Notes: generated by a model from the sequence alone, not told the origin. 39,522 nt of DNA from CAZAZQ01 sp964489705 (GCA_964489705.1 CAZAZQ010000022.1:1-39522); one strand, 5' to 3'. Positions 1-8,195 are shown, counted from the stretch's first letter. Made by a program: numbers and translations.

Positions 1-380
1 AGGAGCTGCTCGCCGCCTGCGGCGAGATCGCCGAAGGCAAGCACGGCTTCAAGACTGTGGTGCTCGACACCGTCGACAACGCCTACTGGATGTGCAGCGA
101 ATACATCTGCGCCAAGTTCAAGATCGAACATGAGTCCGACCTTGGCTACGGCAAGGGCTGGGCCCTTATCAACAATGAATTCCACCGGGTCCTCACCAAG
201 CTGGCCTTCTTCCCCTATGGACTCTTTCTCGTCTCCCATTCCGTGGAGAAAGAGATCGAGACCCGGGCGGGGAAACACGCCCGGATCGTTCCGACCCTGT
301 CCGACAAGGCCCGCAAGATCGTGCTGGGGATGGTGGACCTGATCCTCTTCTGCGACCTGGAGGTCACCCTCGGTCTGGAC
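1..380 (+). pseudogene. Sak4-like phage ATP-binding protein, fragment
   Basis: The reading frame is open from base 3, so the true start lies before the window. The translated part carries a Walker-B-like strand (TVVLDTVDNAYWM), then HESDLGYGKGWALINNEF, the FLVSHSVEKEIETR segment and a C-terminal GMVDLILFCDLEV stretch. This is the order seen in Sak4-type phage RecA-like ATPases (AAA_24), which assist single-strand annealing recombination. After about base 360-385 the family resemblance stops; the frame runs on without meaning to 824 while baseplate J sequence appears in another frame. I read this as a gene cut by a deletion or rearrangement. The exact break cannot be fixed from one sequence. 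The family call is fairly sure, the cause of the break is inferred. Confidence 0.7.
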
Positions 381-946
381 GGGAAACCCTGGAGCACGCC
401 CGCAAACAAGCCCCGGCTGAAGTCCGGTCCTTGTGGAAGGCGGTCACCAAGGAAGACTACAAGGCCCTGGCGGAGGGGTTTCCCGGCGTCGCCAAGGCGC
501 AGATCCTCGACGTCAACGACTGCGGGAACATCCGTTACTACCAGGTCAACCTCGCGGTCGCCCCCGACGGGGGCGGTCCGCCCTCCGCGCTGCTCAAGCG
601 CGACCTGGCGGAGTTCCTGGAATCCCGCAAGGTCATCACGGTCGAGATCAACCTCTTCGATCCGGTCTACCGGCCCGTCTCCGTCGACGCGGACGTGTTC
701 GCCCACGCGGGCGAGGACCTGGACCTGGTGCGCAGCCGGGTCGAGGACGCGCTCGCCGAACACTTCGCCTTCGACCGCATGGACTTCGGCAAGGCGGTCC
801 GGTTCTCCGACCTGGTGGCCCTGATCGACGGCGTCCGCGGCGTGAGCCACGTGCGCATGTACGCGCCGCAGGAAGACATCGAGGTGCGCGCCGGCGAGAT
901 CGCCGTGCTCGGCCAGGTGAACCTGGATGTGAGGAGGGTCGCCTGA
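380..946 (+). pseudogene. Baseplate J-like protein, C-terminal part only
   Basis: From about base 380 the second frame reads RETLEHARKQAPAEVRSLW and then KAVTKEDYKALAEGFPGVAK, the central signature of phage baseplate J/gp47 proteins (an 'APAEVRS..RAVT.EDYE' type motif). It continues with the usual alpha/beta C-terminal part (ITVEINLFDPVYRPVSVDA, then a segment with DRMDFGKAVRFSDLVALI) to a TGA at 944-946. Baseplate J forms the wedge of contractile tails. The N-terminal half is absent because the preceding bases belong to a Sak4-like gene in a different frame. A TTG at 431 could start a 171-residue product but lies inside the conserved motif, so a functional product is unlikely. The stop overlaps the ATG of the next tail gene, as expected for an intact tail operon before decay. 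Confidence 0.75.
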
Positions 947-1239
947 TGCCGGGGTCCTACTTCGAGAAGAAGCTCCTGGACCTGCTGCCGCCCCTCTACC
1001 GGGAGAGGGACGACAGCGGCGACCTGGAGACCTTCCTCAAGGTGCCGGCCGCGAGCCTCGACGAACTGAAGGAACTGGCGGACCGGTTCCCCGAGATATT
1101 CGACGTGGACCGCTGCGAGGAGCGGTTCCTGCCGCTGCTGGCGGAGCTGGTCGGTCATCGTTTCGACCCCCTGAAAGACGCCGCGCGACAGACCGTCTAC
1201 GCGGTGCTGATCCGGGAGAGCCACGAGATCCAGACCTGA
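946..1239 (+). pseudogene. Tail protein I-like N-terminus, truncated by insertion
   Basis: The ATG overlaps the stop of the baseplate J remnant (TGATG). The product starts MPGSYFEKKLLDLLPPLYRE, followed by a helical DLETFLKVPAASLDELKELA segment and FLPLLAELVGHRFD. That pattern is typical of the N-terminus of phage tail protein I / P2 gpI-like baseplate proteins, which directly follow gene J. After residue 92 or so the frame runs into AT-richer DNA and stops at 1237-1239, giving 97 residues where the family is roughly twice that or longer. The missing part coincides with the start of the minus-strand HD cassette, so the gene was probably interrupted by that cassette's arrival. Only a short GC-rich stub is seen on the far side (about 3545-3572). 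Confidence 0.7.
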
Positions 1240-1316
1240 ATTACATGATGAGGTATAGAAAGAGGCAGGGGCTCAAGCAGTTGTGTTAGCGGTTGGTAAA
1301 TTGTCGAATCCGTACA

Positions 1317-1820
1317 TTACCTAGTTGGAAGATCTAATTTCGCAAGCAATTCTAGAGCCCTTTCATCGTTTTTGTTTCCGCACTTAGCGCCTTTTTTTCG
1401 TCGGACAGCTCGTAATGCCTCTTCGTGCGTCATTCCTATTTCACGGAATGCATCATATGTTGCTGCTAACTCCAAAACTACAGGATCGGCTTCAGCCATT
1501 AACTTAATTGCATTCCCAAATTGCTCTTCTACTTCTTTTAAAGTAGCCTCTGACTTTGACCTGATGATATAGTAAGGTCTACCTTCCGCCGAAAAATGTG
1601 ATTCTTCTTCTACAAGCCCCAAATGTTCAAGCAATCCGATTTCTGCCTGAAGACCGTCACTATATGGCCCATAAAAATGCAGCATATAGTCATAGTCAGT
1701 CGGGAGCCCTAGCCTCTGCAAAAGCTTAATCGTCTTTTGAAGACGAGTTCTACCAATGACCTGCCTCCCAGGATGTGCAGCGATGACGGCTGCCAGCAGC
1801 CTAAACCGTTCAGGGTTCAT
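1317..1820 (-). CDS. YwgA-like winged-helix-type protein
   Basis: A 167-residue protein whose first 75 residues hold GRTRLQKTIKLLQRLG, YDYMLHFYGPYSDGLQAEI and LLEHLGLVEEE. This resembles Bacillus YwgA and, more loosely, the DUF4065/SocA-type fold, in which a helix-turn-helix-like domain carries a 'LQK...Y.YGP.S..L' signature. The rest is helical with no catalytic motif I can see. It lies directly downstream of the HD phosphohydrolase: its ATG (1818-1820) follows that gene's stop by two bases, and a strong AGGAGGTAAC ribosome site sits across the stop. In Bacillus, ywgA likewise neighbours the COG1078-type gene ywfO, so the pairing is probably functional. The precise role is unknown to me. The base composition is far less GC-rich than the tail genes around it. 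Confidence 0.7.
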   Translation of the reverse strand: MNPERFRLLAAVIAAHPGRQVIGRTRLQKTIKLLQRLGLPTDYDYMLHFYGPYSDGLQAEIGLLEHLGLVEEESHFSAEGRPYYIIRSKSEATLKEVEEQFGNAIKLMAEADPVVLELAATYDAFREIGMTHEEALRAVRRKKGAKCGNKNDERALELLAKLDLPTR

Positions 1821-1822
1821 GC

Positions 1823-3190
1823 TTAGTTACCTCCTTTCCAGGACTTCGTCAGCTCAAGTATCTCTGTCCTCGCTTCTCCAGGGAAATAATAACGAAGCTG
1901 GGTTATCTTTTTTCGTAGTGCATTGACTTGATCTGACAAATGGTCAATTAGTTTTATTTGTCCGAGCGCATCTTCAACAAAAATCTGGGTTGCAGGATTG
2001 TCATCACTCGGATCATAAACTTTATAAGGAGTATCCGCAGGAGTATCTGAAGCAAGCCCATAGTCCACCACACCAATGTGTTTCTGGACTATCTCTTTGG
2101 CCTGCTCGCGGAATTCAGCAACCTTATCCGGGTTATCGCGGCTAATACCAGTGGCATCAACGCACTTATAGAGACGACGGTGAAGAAGACCGCTTGCTAG
2201 GCGCTTAATAATAGGATCCCTACAGACCTCGCAACATTTAAGAAACTCCGTAATGGTGTGGTCATCCAGTAACAAATAATCGTATAAAGACAACTCTCCA
2301 GAAAAAGCCTTAATCAATGCTGGGGATGCTCCCTCGACAACCTTGGATTTTTTGTCCAGTGTATCCTCTACGTCAAGCAACTCTTTGTAACGCTTAAAGA
2401 GAAGCCGAAGCATAACCTCGGCTGAACGTGTCGCTTTGTGGAAGTATACTGCTTGGTACATGTGGTACCGTGCAAAAACATATTGCTCTGTGGCATAGAA
2501 TGCTTTTCTTCCCAAGTATATGCGATTATGGGTCTCATCAACATATAAATGGTCAACTAACCATCTAAGATCGAATTTACCATAATCTGCGCCAGTAGCA
2601 TGACTATCACGAAGAAGATAGTCGCACCGGTCGGCATCGAGCTGGCTGCTTACAACGTGAACAAAAAACGGAGGGATGTCTCCGACGTTCTCGCCAGTCG
2701 GATCCTCTTGAAAAAACGCAGCAACACGAGTGGGTAGATCGCCATCGAACTTTTTCAATACTTTATTGATTTCTGTGGAATCGTCTTCGATGATTTCCTC
2801 GGTTCTTCGCTCATGCTTGTCTCTCGTGATTTTTTCGAACGCATGGGAGAAGGGTCCATGTCCAATGTCATGAAGAAGTGCGGATACTAAGACAACGGTC
2901 TTCTGATCGTCAGTGAGAGTAAACCCGGCATTTCCAATCTGATTCAAGAATAGTCTGGCTGTGTGCATCACTCCAATCGAATGAGCAAAGCGACTGTGAT
3001 TTGCCCCTGGGAAGACCAGTTCGCTCAGACCCAATTGTTTAATTCTGCGAAGGCGCTGAAATTCACGACAGTTAACAAGACGAAATAACAATTGATCGGT
3101 TTCTGTATTTTCAAAAGTTATCACGTTATGAATGGGGTCGCGGATAACTTTAGGCCAAGAGCTGGTTGCTTGATTTCCTGTATCACTCAT
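1823..3190 (-). CDS. HD-domain phosphohydrolase, COG1078 / dNTPase type
   Basis: A 455-residue protein of the COG1078 HD family, whose studied members include deoxynucleoside triphosphatases related to SAMHD1. Visible landmarks are KVIRDPIHNVITFENTE near the N-terminus, FQRLRRIKQLGLSELVFPGA followed by HSRFAHSIGVMH (the first HD-fold histidine region), then VSALLHDIGHGPFSHAFE with the HD pair, and SQLDADRCDYLLRDSHATGA with the second metal/substrate aspartates. All expected metal ligands appear present. I chose the ATG at 3188-3190 (MSDTGNQ) because it overlaps the stop of the upstream regulator (ATGAGTGA) and because the family homology starts shortly after; an upstream in-frame ATG at 3256 would lie inside the regulator. 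In this setting it may deplete nucleotides during phage infection, which is inference. Confidence 0.85.
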   Translation of the reverse strand: MSDTGNQATSSWPKVIRDPIHNVITFENTETDQLLFRLVNCREFQRLRRIKQLGLSELVFPGANHSRFAHSIGVMHTARLFLNQIGNAGFTLTDDQKTVVLVSALLHDIGHGPFSHAFEKITRDKHERRTEEIIEDDSTEINKVLKKFDGDLPTRVAAFFQEDPTGENVGDIPPFFVHVVSSQLDADRCDYLLRDSHATGADYGKFDLRWLVDHLYVDETHNRIYLGRKAFYATEQYVFARYHMYQAVYFHKATRSAEVMLRLLFKRYKELLDVEDTLDKKSKVVEGASPALIKAFSGELSLYDYLLLDDHTITEFLKCCEVCRDPIIKRLASGLLHRRLYKCVDATGISRDNPDKVAEFREQAKEIVQKHIGVVDYGLASDTPADTPYKVYDPSDDNPATQIFVEDALGQIKLIDHLSDQVNALRKKITQLRYYFPGEARTEILELTKSWKGGN

Positions 3191-3389
3191 GCTTAGCCTG
3201 CTCGATTCCAACTTTGTTGGCCGAGGTTTTTTCCGGCAATTCAAGGTCTTCGACATCCGCCTTGATTAACCTTGCCACGTATTCTTGGATAGTGACGTCC
3301 TCGAAGGCACACTTCACCCGCAGCTTTTGGTGTACGTCATCAGGTAGCGCCACGTGTATCTTGCGCTCTCTCGGCTTGGCTTTTCTCAT
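3183..3389 (-). CDS. Ribbon-helix-helix (CopG/Arc-like) DNA-binding protein
   Basis: A 68-residue basic protein: REKI-type beta strand (KIHVALPDDVHQKLRVKC) followed by two helices (AFEDVTIQEYVARLIKADVE). This matches small ribbon-helix-helix regulators and antitoxins, which bind operator DNA as dimers. The chosen ATG at 3387-3389 has GGGAG upstream; a GTG five codons earlier is possible. It is the first gene of the three-gene minus cassette and overlaps the HD gene by eight bases, so the two are likely co-translated. It probably represses the promoter at 3421-3449. It could also act as an antitoxin to the HD protein, but no evidence here separates these options. Confidence 0.7.
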   Translation of the reverse strand: MRKAKPRERKIHVALPDDVHQKLRVKCAFEDVTIQEYVARLIKADVEDLELPEKTSANKVGIEQAKHE

Positions 3390-3420
3390 TGCACACGCTC
3401 CCACTCAGAAACCTGAGGTT

Positions 3421-3449
3421 AATATATACCGTCGGTTCTGGTATGTCAA
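3421..3449 (-). promoter_or_regulatory. Consensus sigma70-type promoter of the HD cassette
   Basis: On the minus strand TTGACA (3444-3449) and TATATT (3421-3426) are separated by exactly 17 bases. A start near 3413 would give a leader of about 25 bases before the regulator's ATG. The site lies in the AT-richer inserted DNA, so the cassette carries its own promoter and does not depend on the tail operon, which runs the other way. Confidence 0.75.
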
Positions 3450-3584
3450 AGCAAAAACCTTCGGGGCGGTCAGCTACTCTCCCACCGACAGCCTTACGTA
3501 TTCTCCGGTAAGTATCCATGGGAACACTTGCTCTATCGGGCTGTTTAGGCACGCGCTGGCCCAGAGCCTGAAGGAGGAGTACGC

Positions 3585-4118
3585 ATGTCACTTGGACTCA
3601 TCGTCAAGACCGGCCGCATCCTCACCGCGAGGCTGCTGATGGGCGACCCTATCGAGGGGATCACCCATTGCGCCATCGGCGAGGGTGACGCCACCTTCAC
3701 CGATCCCCTGAACCCGCCCGCGCCGGAGATCGACCAGACCGCGCTCAAGAACGAGCGGGCGCGCAAGAAGTTCTACAAGCGCACCTTCCTCAAGGAGGAC
3801 CCGGAAGGGACGCTCGTCGTCAACGGCATCCACTACATCGAGACCTCGGAGGAGACCCAGACCATCGGCGTCTTCTTCCGCTTCGAGGAGAACGAGGCCA
3901 ACGGCATCACCATCCGGGAATACGGTTTCTTCGGCGGTGACGTGGCTTACATCGACGGCCTTCAGTCGGATTACGCGGCGAACGGCGTCTATCACGAGGA
4001 CACCAACCCGACCGGCGAGGTGCTCACGCCCGGGTACCTGTACGAACTGAAGAACATCCCCGACTTCAACAAGACCTCCGATACGCGGGTGGAGTTGGTC
4101 GGGGTCATCAAGATTTAA
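3585..4118 (+). CDS. Phage tail/baseplate-associated structural protein
   Basis: A 177-residue protein opening MSLGLIVKTGRILTARLLMG, followed by THCAIGEGDATFTDP, FYKRTFLKEDPEG and a region with ITIREYGFFGGDVAY. The pattern ('...AiGtg...p....L..E..Rk......f......V.....e.....i.E.GlF') is that of phage tail-fibre/tail-collar N-terminal proteins found after tail protein I. No enzyme motif is visible. A good GGAGG site lies seven bases before the ATG. The following DUF4815 gene begins 15 bases after its stop, with AGGAGGA before it, so the two are in one operon. It keeps the high GC of the phage region and appears intact. Confidence 0.65.
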   Translation: MSLGLIVKTGRILTARLLMGDPIEGITHCAIGEGDATFTDPLNPPAPEIDQTALKNERARKKFYKRTFLKEDPEGTLVVNGIHYIETSEETQTIGVFFRFEENEANGITIREYGFFGGDVAYIDGLQSDYAANGVYHEDTNPTGEVLTPGYLYELKNIPDFNKTSDTRVELVGVIKI

Positions 4119-4133
4119 TCAGGAGGAACGACC

Positions 4134-7100
4134 ATGTCCATCTCGCGCGATACATTCGATCCGACAAAAAACTACAAGCGGGTCCGCTACCACCAGGACC
4201 GCGACCTGCTCGACTCGGAGCTCAACGAGCAGCAGGACATCATCAACCATGAACGCAAGAAGATCGCCGACATGCTCTTCAAAGAGGGCGCGGTGATCAG
4301 CGGGCTCGGCGTGTCTGTCGCCGACAACGTGCTCACCGTGGCCGAGGGGATAGTCTATCTCGACGGCCATATCGAGCAGGTGCCTGGCGCGGTGCTGACC
4401 TACGATCCGGCCAAGACCTCGGGCGCGGACTACGTCTACGTCGAGCTGCTCAAGTACAACTACGGCTACAACCAGGACGCCACGCTCATCAATCCGGCCA
4501 CGGGCGAGCCCACCGCCGAGCGCGAGAAGTGGGTCCTGACGCTCAAGGACCACGACACCACGGGCGAGACGCTGCCCAACAACGTCACCGAGCGGAAGGT
4601 GGTCCCGGTCTACAAGTTCGACCGGGAGAGCGGCGACGTCACGCCGACGGTCCAGCAGAAGTCCAACATGTACCTGCGGGATCTCCTGGGGACGCTTCCC
4701 GGCAGCCGCATCACCGTGGCCTCGATCACCGAGGACCAGCTCTCCTTCGCCGCCGCCGAGGGGCTCAACTCCCTCCTGCAGAACCTGGCCGAGCGGACCT
4801 TCGACCAGGCCGGCAGCTACCTGGTCAAGGGGCTCGACAGCTTCATCGGCGACAACGACGGGGAGAACGTGGAGGTGATCACCAACGCCGGGCGGGCCTA
4901 CGTCCAGGGCTACCGCCTGCAGAAGGACCTGCCCACCACCACGCTGGTCCCCAAGTCCGTCGCCACCAAGTCGGTGCGCGGCGAGCAGAAGACCTTCAAC
5001 GTCGGGCAGCGGCGCTACGCGCTCAACAGCACGCCCCTCAAGGAGACCACCCAGGTCGAGGCCATCGTCGAGATCGTCTCCAACATCACCCGCGGTTCCG
5101 TCGGGGGCGGCGAGGACCTGCTCGTCCCCAACCCGGTAGTGGACATCCTCGAGGTGAGCCAGGGCTCCACCGTCTTCCAGGAAGGCGTGGACTGGCAGCA
5201 GTCCGGCAACTACGTGGACTGGCTCGGTTCGGGTAACGAACCAGCCATCGGCACCACCTACACCGTGCGCTGGACCTACACCAAGCAGATGATCAAGGGC
5301 ACGGACTACGTAGACGGCGGCTGGTTCGGCGAGTCGGGCCATCCCGCGCCGGGCGAATACTTCTACCTGGTCACCGCCCTGGACGGCTCCGGCGAGACCG
5401 GGTACGACCCCGCGCAGGTCGTCTCCCGCGACACCCTGGCCGGGGAGATCAACAAGCTCTCCTGGCTGCCCGTCAACGGGGCCACCGGCTACCGCATCTA
5501 CCGCGGCACGCAGAACACGGACCGCGCCGACTTCCAGCTGCTCAAGGAGGTTCCGGCCGGCGTCACGTCCTACGTGGACGACGGCGTGGACGAGATCACC
5601 GGCGGCAACCCGCCCGCGTCCTCCACCGCCGGCGTGTCCATGTCGCAGGTGAGCATCGCCCTGGACAACCTGAGCATCATCAACTTCGGCTGCCCGAGGC
5701 TCGGCGACGAGCCGGTGGACGGCTCCAACTGCAGCGTGGACTACGACTACTACCTGGGCCGCAAGGACGTCATCTACGCCACCACGAAGGAGATCAAGCG
5801 CCTGGAGGGCGCGCCGTCCGACTTCCCGAAGCTGCCCATCGTGCCCGAGGGGACCCTGGGGCTGTGCAGCGTCGATTGCCCGCCGAACTCGGTGGACATG
5901 ACGGTCCAGAACTTCGGCCTGACCCGCGTCACCATGGACCAGATCCACGAGATCATCAAGGACGTGGAGGACCTGAAGTACAACGACGCGCAGTTCCAGA
6001 TGAACAACGAGCTGCAGAACCGCGACGCCCAGACCAAGAAGGGCATCTACTCGGACGACTTCTCCAACGACGCCCAGTCGGACATCTACCACGACGAGTG
6101 GAGCGCCCGCATCGACCCTGTGCGCCAGTTCGTGGCCCCGGACCGCGCCTCCACGCCCAACGTGCTGGAGGTGGACCAGGCGGCCAGCAACGCGCTGTTC
6201 AAGGCGAGCCTGGCCCTCCTGCCGGGAACCGAGCGCGTGCTCATCGAGCAGACCGACTGGTCCGAGGAGAAGAACATCAACCCCTACGCGGTCTTCGACA
6301 AGCCCGAGGCCTCGGTGGAGGTCACGCCCAACATCGGCCGCCGCGGCCAGACCGGCATCGCGGTGACCGGCTCCAACTTCACGCCCAACGCCACGGACAT
6401 CACCATCCGCTGCGACGGTCGGGTGGTCGCCTCCGGCGTGAGCGCGGACGCCGCCGGGCGGGTGACCGCCTCCTTCGTCATCCCCTCCAACGTCCGCAAC
6501 GGCAACCGGATCGTCGAGGTGACCGACGGGACCTATTCCGCCCAGACCAACCTGCAGGTCAACGATCCGCTTGTCATCACCCGTATCCAGCGCATCGTGG
6601 TGAACCGGACCATCGTCCGCCGGCAGACCATCATCCAGCGCATCCCGCCGCGCATCATCCGCGTGCCGGTGGTCCGCACCGTCTGGCGCTGGCGCACCCG
6701 CGGCGACGAGCGCATCAACCGAAACAACCACCCGATCCGCGCGGGGGACGTCATCGGCACCCACAACGGCACCATCTACAACGCTGACCGCCTGTTCCGG
6801 AGGCTCCGGCTGCGGCGCTTCGCCGAGGTAGACAGCGAGATCCTCTTCCGCCTGGCGGACCGTGCCTTCCGGGACGAGACGCCGGACCTCGAGCGCTTCA
6901 AGCGCAACTTGGCCCTGTGCCGGGGACAGATCACCGCCGTGCTGGCCTCCCGTCGCCGGCCCGGGACGGTCCTGGTGCTCAAGGGGAACAAGCCGCTCAA
7001 GCTCCGCATCAACCGGCGTCATCGGGCGGTGCTCTACGCATCCGATCCGGCCTTCCTGGATGCCGTCCTCGCCGAGGAGCGCGGCTGGCGGGAGCTCTCT

Positions 7101-7205
7101 GTCCCCGCCATGAGCCTCATTGTGTTCAGGCATGAGGTTCTGATGGAGTTCTCGAGGGAGTCGTTCACCTTCATCGCCAAGGGAAAACGGGGGAAGGCGC
7201 CATGA
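4134..7205 (+). CDS. DUF4815 tail protein joined to the back half of a class II glutamine amidotransferase
   Basis: A 1023-residue open frame. Residues 1 to about 160 (RDTFDPTKNYKRVRYHQDRD, then LLDSELNEQQDIIN) match DUF4815 phage tail proteins. A fibronectin-like stretch lies near residues 400-480 (LPVNGATGYRIYRG), and an IPT/TIG-like Ig fold near 725-805 (GITVTGSNF-type: GIAVTGSNFTPNATDITI). After an Arg/Val/Ile-rich linker around residues 815-855, the sequence changes to N864-N865-H866-P867, H877-N878-G879-T880-I881 and V899-D900-S901-E902. This is the central signature of class II (N-terminal nucleophile) glutamine amidotransferases, but the catalytic N-terminal cysteine region is absent. 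The C-terminus ends in a plausible amidotransferase fold and its stop overlaps the next gene. I infer an in-frame deletion fusion of two phage genes; a natural fusion cannot be excluded. Confidence 0.75.
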   Translation: MSISRDTFDPTKNYKRVRYHQDRDLLDSELNEQQDIINHERKKIADMLFKEGAVISGLGVSVADNVLTVAEGIVYLDGHIEQVPGAVLTYDPAKTSGADYVYVELLKYNYGYNQDATLINPATGEPTAEREKWVLTLKDHDTTGETLPNNVTERKVVPVYKFDRESGDVTPTVQQKSNMYLRDLLGTLPGSRITVASITEDQLSFAAAEGLNSLLQNLAERTFDQAGSYLVKGLDSFIGDNDGENVEVITNAGRAYVQGYRLQKDLPTTTLVPKSVATKSVRGEQKTFNVGQRRYALNSTPLKETTQVEAIVEIVSNITRGSVGGGEDLLVPNPVVDILEVSQGSTVFQEGVDWQQSGNYVDWLGSGNEPAIGTTYTVRWTYTKQMIKGTDYVDGGWFGESGHPAPGEYFYLVTALDGSGETGYDPAQVVSRDTLAGEINKLSWLPVNGATGYRIYRGTQNTDRADFQLLKEVPAGVTSYVDDGVDEITGGNPPASSTAGVSMSQVSIALDNLSIINFGCPRLGDEPVDGSNCSVDYDYYLGRKDVIYATTKEIKRLEGAPSDFPKLPIVPEGTLGLCSVDCPPNSVDMTVQNFGLTRVTMDQIHEIIKDVEDLKYNDAQFQMNNELQNRDAQTKKGIYSDDFSNDAQSDIYHDEWSARIDPVRQFVAPDRASTPNVLEVDQAASNALFKASLALLPGTERVLIEQTDWSEEKNINPYAVFDKPEASVEVTPNIGRRGQTGIAVTGSNFTPNATDITIRCDGRVVASGVSADAAGRVTASFVIPSNVRNGNRIVEVTDGTYSAQTNLQVNDPLVITRIQRIVVNRTIVRRQTIIQRIPPRIIRVPVVRTVWRWRTRGDERINRNNHPIRAGDVIGTHNGTIYNADRLFRRLRLRRFAEVDSEILFRLADRAFRDETPDLERFKRNLALCRGQITAVLASRRRPGTVLVLKGNKPLKLRINRRHRAVLYASDPAFLDAVLAEERGWRELSVPAMSLIVFRHEVLMEFSRESFTFIAKGKRGKAP

Positions 7206-7768
7206 CAGAGAGCCGCATGAACCGAAGAGAATCACCCATGAACCCCAATGAACCCCCGAAGGAGAACACAACCGGGCTCCTGAGACTCTTCGTCTACGGG
7301 ACCCTCAAGCGGGGCTACTGGAACCACGAGCGGTTCTGCCGGGGCGTCCTCTCCGTGGAGGAGACGGTCGTCCGGGGCCGCCTGTACGAGCTGCCCTCCG
7401 GCATCCCGGTCCTGGAGGTGCCGGAAGAGGATATCCTCGCCCGCGGCACTGCGGACCCCTCGGCCGACGTGGCCACACAGGCGCGCTTTGCCGAGGACCT
7501 GGCATCCATCCTCGAGCCGGTCCAGGAAAGCGCCACAGCGGGCGACTGTGGCCCCGTGTACGGGGAACTTCTCACCTTCGACGACCCCGAAACCCGCCTT
7601 CCCGCTATAGATCGCCTTGAGGGCTTCCTGCCCGATACCAACGGCTTGTACAATAGGGTCTTGCTTCCGGTAGGTATCCAGGGACAAGCCGTTTCAGGAT
7701 GGGTGTATGTATCTCGACTCGGGACAACAGGATTGCGGTGGCTTCAGAGCAATATCTGGCTCAAGTAA
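7202..7768 (+). CDS. Gamma-glutamylcyclotransferase-like protein (AIG2/GGCT fold)
   Basis: A 188-residue protein with the diagnostic LRLFVYGTLKRGYWNHERF at residues 26-44, VRGRLYELPSGIPVLEV, VYGELLTFDDPE with the family's acidic region, and LDRLEGF-type IDRLEGFLPDTNGLYNRVL. The fold cleaves or forms gamma-glutamyl bonds. It begins inside the last codons of the previous gene (ATGA overlap), after GGGGAAGG; ATGs at 7217 and 7238 are alternatives. Phage loci pairing class II amidotransferase and GGCT-fold genes were described with amidoligases thought to modify peptides or surface structures (Iyer and Aravind's amidoligase work). No amidoligase is seen here, probably because of the deletions. 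The C-terminus (GWVYVSRL then NIWLK) looks complete. Confidence 0.8.
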   Translation: MTESRMNRRESPMNPNEPPKENTTGLLRLFVYGTLKRGYWNHERFCRGVLSVEETVVRGRLYELPSGIPVLEVPEEDILARGTADPSADVATQARFAEDLASILEPVQESATAGDCGPVYGELLTFDDPETRLPAIDRLEGFLPDTNGLYNRVLLPVGIQGQAVSGWVYVSRLGTTGLRWLQSNIWLK

Positions 7769-7820
7769 GCGTCCGTGTTCTGCACCACTACGGACCAGCA
7801 CCCTAACTTTCCTTTTGTCC

Positions 7821-7849
7821 TTGACAGGTCTAGGCCAGTTTCATATACT
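7821..7849 (+). promoter_or_regulatory. Near-perfect sigma70 promoter of the defence operon
   Basis: TTGACA (7821-7826) and TATACT (7844-7849) are spaced by 17 bases, close to the consensus. Transcription would begin near 7856, giving a leader of roughly 55 bases before the HTH gene's ATG at 7911. No strong promoter is apparent inside the following 12.6 kb, so this site is likely to drive the whole operon. The HTH protein encoded first is a candidate regulator of it. Confidence 0.8.
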
Positions 7850-7910
7850 TTTACCGAGTTTCATTGGCAATGATAGGTGTTCCTTAAATAAAGAAGAGCA
7901 GAGGCAACAG

Positions 7911-8195
7911 ATGGCCACTGAAGAGCGCTGGGTCGGTGTTGAAGATGTGGCCACCCATCTCGGGGTGGCTAAGGATTCGATTTATCGATGGATCGAAGAA
8001 AGAGGTCTTCCGGCTCATCGAGTGGGACGCCTTCTTCGATTCAAGCTTTCCGAGATAGACGAGTGGGTTCATAGTGGCAGCCAGAGTGAAGCTGACCCAC
8101 GGGCGAGAAGCAAACGAAAATCGCCCAAAGCTGGCGGGAAACGGGTTACTCAAAAAGCCAGTTCCAAGAAGAACAAAAAGGCTAAGAATGGCTGA
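7911..8195 (+). CDS. Excisionase-like helix-turn-helix protein
   Basis: A 94-residue protein. Residues 1-55 form an excisionase/BldC-like winged helix: EERWVGVEDVATHLGVAKDS, then IYRWIEERGLPAHRVGRLLR and FKLSEIDEWV. The remainder is a Lys/Arg-rich tail, probably contacting DNA non-specifically. The ATG at 7911 is chosen because family homology starts right after it and GAGG lies seven bases upstream; a longer open frame from 7707 has no matching N-terminus. It overlaps the helicase start by eight bases (ATGGCTGA). Proteins of this fold often head defence operons, where they may repress the promoter or bind recognition sites for the effector; both are inference. Confidence 0.8.
   Translation: MATEERWVGVEDVATHLGVAKDSIYRWIEERGLPAHRVGRLLRFKLSEIDEWVHSGSQSEADPRARSKRKSPKAGGKRVTQKASSKKNKKAKNG

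Noticed and set aside
3166..3639. Plus-strand open frame across the HD cassette edge
   Set aside because: It is antisense to the RHH gene, crosses the promoter and the start of the next tail gene, and has no family features.
4119..7271. A 1050-codon open frame on the minus strand opposite the DUF4815 gene
   Set aside because: It is the antisense shadow of a GC-rich coding sequence; its translation is Val/Asp/Gly-rich with no domain, while the plus strand has clear protein families.
7707..7910. Longer N-terminus for the HTH protein
   Set aside because: The extra 68 residues overlap the GGCT gene and cross the promoter; homology begins after the ATG at 7911.
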